In this document: one piece after another, positions 38,746 through 39,767 of the stretch | Layout: the number at the start of each line of letters is the position of its first letter | How positions within the stretch are numbered: the stretch's first letter is position 1 | Source: a virus | Length of the DNA stretch: 39,767 bases | IMG/VR virus record: IMGVR_UViG_3300023181_000052 | Coordinates: 1-39,767 of that record | Direction: 5' to 3' (one strand) | Notes under the pieces: generated by a model | What the model saw: the letters and a program-made list of their open reading frames with translations, nothing else | What the model was told of the DNA's origin: nothing | Database searches by the model: none | Made by a program: the position numbers and the translations under genes

Positions 38746-39767
38746 TTAATATGTAACTTCTATACCGCTATCAAACGCGGCTGTTCCACCTCCTGATAAG
38801 ACACTCCTTAATCTCACTGTTGCATTTGTGGGTATCTCTCCTACTAAGTTCCAATAGGTAGTTTCATTTAATCCTATTGTTATAGCAACGCTCAATGTCT
38901 TTGAAGTGCCTGCGGAATTTATTGTGTTCCAAGTAGTGCCTCCATTAGTCGAATACTCTAAGAAAACTCTTGCTGCGCTGTTTAGGTTTAGTAAAGAAAG
39001 TGTTGTGGTTAAAGCGACTGTATATGAAACTCTTGCATTTTGTGTGCTCGAAACTGTGTAATTAGTATTTAAGCTTCTTGCAGGAACTGTATTGAATGTA
39101 GGATTACTAACAGAAGGTGTGGGTACATTTAATACTCCTGTACTACTATTGTATGTAGCTGCTCCACTTGTTCCTGTAGTTGTCAGACTAATTGCTGTTC
39201 TTGCTCCTGCTGTGCTTATGGGAGTTAATCCTAAAGCAGTAGTTACCTGAGCTCCTGTTATACTCGTTAAGAAACCGCTTGGATTTCCTGTAAGTGGGTA
39301 AGCATCTGTTATTCCATACCCTGACAGAGTGGTAGGTTTACCTGTTAAGCTTGCAAAAGATTGTGCAGGAACTGTTGAAATAAATCCTGCTCCATTAGTA
39401 AGCTGATTGGTGTTAGTTGGAATTGTAGGCTTAGCTGTTAAATCATTATAAGATCCTGATGTTGCAACTGTTGACAGTCCTGTTACTTTGGCGGCGGCTA
39501 ATGATGTTAACCAAATTGGATTTGCATAGCTTTGGTCTGTGCTAACATTCCCTACTTGCCAACTCCTATTAGAATCTAAAGACTGAGTTGTACCGTTAAT
39601 TGTAAGTAGTCTTGCCAATGGTGCTTTTGTGGATATTTGGCTTTCCATAGTCTCTATGAGCCCTGTTGCTACAGGTACTGACATAAATTTACTACCATCT
39701 ACAGAAACCTCGTTAGAACTCATTAAAATACCGTCTCCTGCGGTAATTTTATTGGCAAGATCGTTGT
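38746..39767 (-). CDS. Tail fibre protein, 5' end beyond the right edge
   Basis: The visible 325 residues from ATG 39723 are a typical fibre shaft: SLDSNRSWQVG, SGSYNDLTAKPTIPTNTNQL, GYGITDAYPLTGNPSG and similar short Gly/Thr/Asn repeats, with a beta-rich tip. The same frame remains open to the window edge and reads NDLANKITAGDGIL upstream of that Met, which looks like fibre sequence, so the true start is probably outside. The alternative is a TAATG overlap with another frame. The repeats resemble those of other tail or head fibres; receptor binding is inferred. Confidence 0.75.
   Translation of the reverse strand, partial: NDLANKITAGDGILMSSNEVSVDGSKFMSVPVATGLIETMESQISTKAPLARLLTINGTTQSLDSNRSWQVGNVSTDQSYANPIWLTSLAAAKVTGLSTVATSGSYNDLTAKPTIPTNTNQLTNGAGFISTVPAQSFASLTGKPTTLSGYGITDAYPLTGNPSGFLTSITGAQVTTALGLTPISTAGARTAISLTTTGTSGAATYNSSTGVLNVPTPSVSNPTFNTVPARSLNTNYTVSSTQNARVSYTVALTTTLSLLNLNSAARVFLEYSTNGGTTWNTINSAGTSKTLSVAITIGLNETTYWNLVGEIPTNATVRLRSVLSGGGTAAFDSGIEVTY

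Noticed and set aside
1-39767. tRNA genes or a CRISPR array
   Set aside because: No cloverleaf-like run with a CCA-adjacent acceptor stem and no regularly spaced direct repeats were noticed in the gaps. A dedicated search was not possible.

Overview
The window looks like part of a crAss-like bacteriophage (order Crassvirales) that infects a Bacteroidota host. Four things support this. (1) One strand carries a nearly uninterrupted run of very large virion genes (1871, 1780, 1966, 909, 898 and 691 codons) in an order typical of crAss-like tail and cargo modules. (2) The tail-stabilisation/muzzle-type protein, the IHF/HU-like small protein, the tail-lysozyme protein and the Cys-rich fibre leaders resemble families known from crAss-like phages. 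(3) The DNA is AT-rich, and gene starts lack a visible Shine-Dalgarno sequence, as expected for Bacteroidota. (4) Five intergenic regions carry the identical 9-mer TATATTTGC on the coding strand, which matches the Bacteroidota promoter element TAnnTTTG. No database search was possible, so family calls rest on reading the translated proteins.

Layout. Positions 1-2093 (+ strand) hold ten tightly packed small genes, the first cut by the window edge; most have no recognisable function, and they end at an intrinsic terminator. Positions 2155-5946 (- strand) hold twelve small accessory genes, including a HAD-type phosphatase, a YopX-like protein and a DUF3127-like (OB-fold-like) protein. They converge on the + block and end at a second terminator lying next to the first. 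Positions 6037-7107 (-) encode a free-standing GIY-YIG endonuclease with a zinc knuckle and three C-terminal helix-turn-helix-like repeats; its leader could fold into a pseudoknot. Positions 7263-23269 (-) encode four giant or large proteins interpreted as capsid cargo/ejection proteins, plus a 67-codon gene interrupted by an in-frame TAG. Positions 23375-24989 (-) are a cassette of six small non-structural-looking genes with its own promoter, inserted in the virion module. Positions 25079-36711 (-) encode an internal/cargo protein, a tail lysozyme, the 1966-aa tail muzzle/stabilisation-type protein, and three tail ring/adaptor-type proteins including the IHF-like one. Positions 36832-39767 (-) encode tail fibre proteins and small Cys-rich fibre-associated proteins; the last fibre gene runs off the right edge.

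How it works together (inference). The - strand genes from about 39.8 kb down to 7.3 kb form the late virion programme, read right to left: fibres, tail rings, muzzle, lysozyme, then proteins probably carried in the head and ejected with DNA. The chain is tightly coupled, with several TAATG stop/start overlaps, and is divided into transcription units by terminator-promoter pairs near 36.75, 25.05, 23.35, 12.9, 7.2 and 6.0 kb. Several genes too short for ordinary ORF calling were recovered by hand at 732-899, 1645-1818, 1820-1915, 2155-2304, 2297-2401, 3186-3311, 14996-15196 and 24159-24290. No tRNA, CRISPR array, integrase, terminase, portal, major capsid or polymerase gene was recognised. The virion RNA polymerase expected beside such genes in other crAss-like phages was not seen here by its DxDGD motif.
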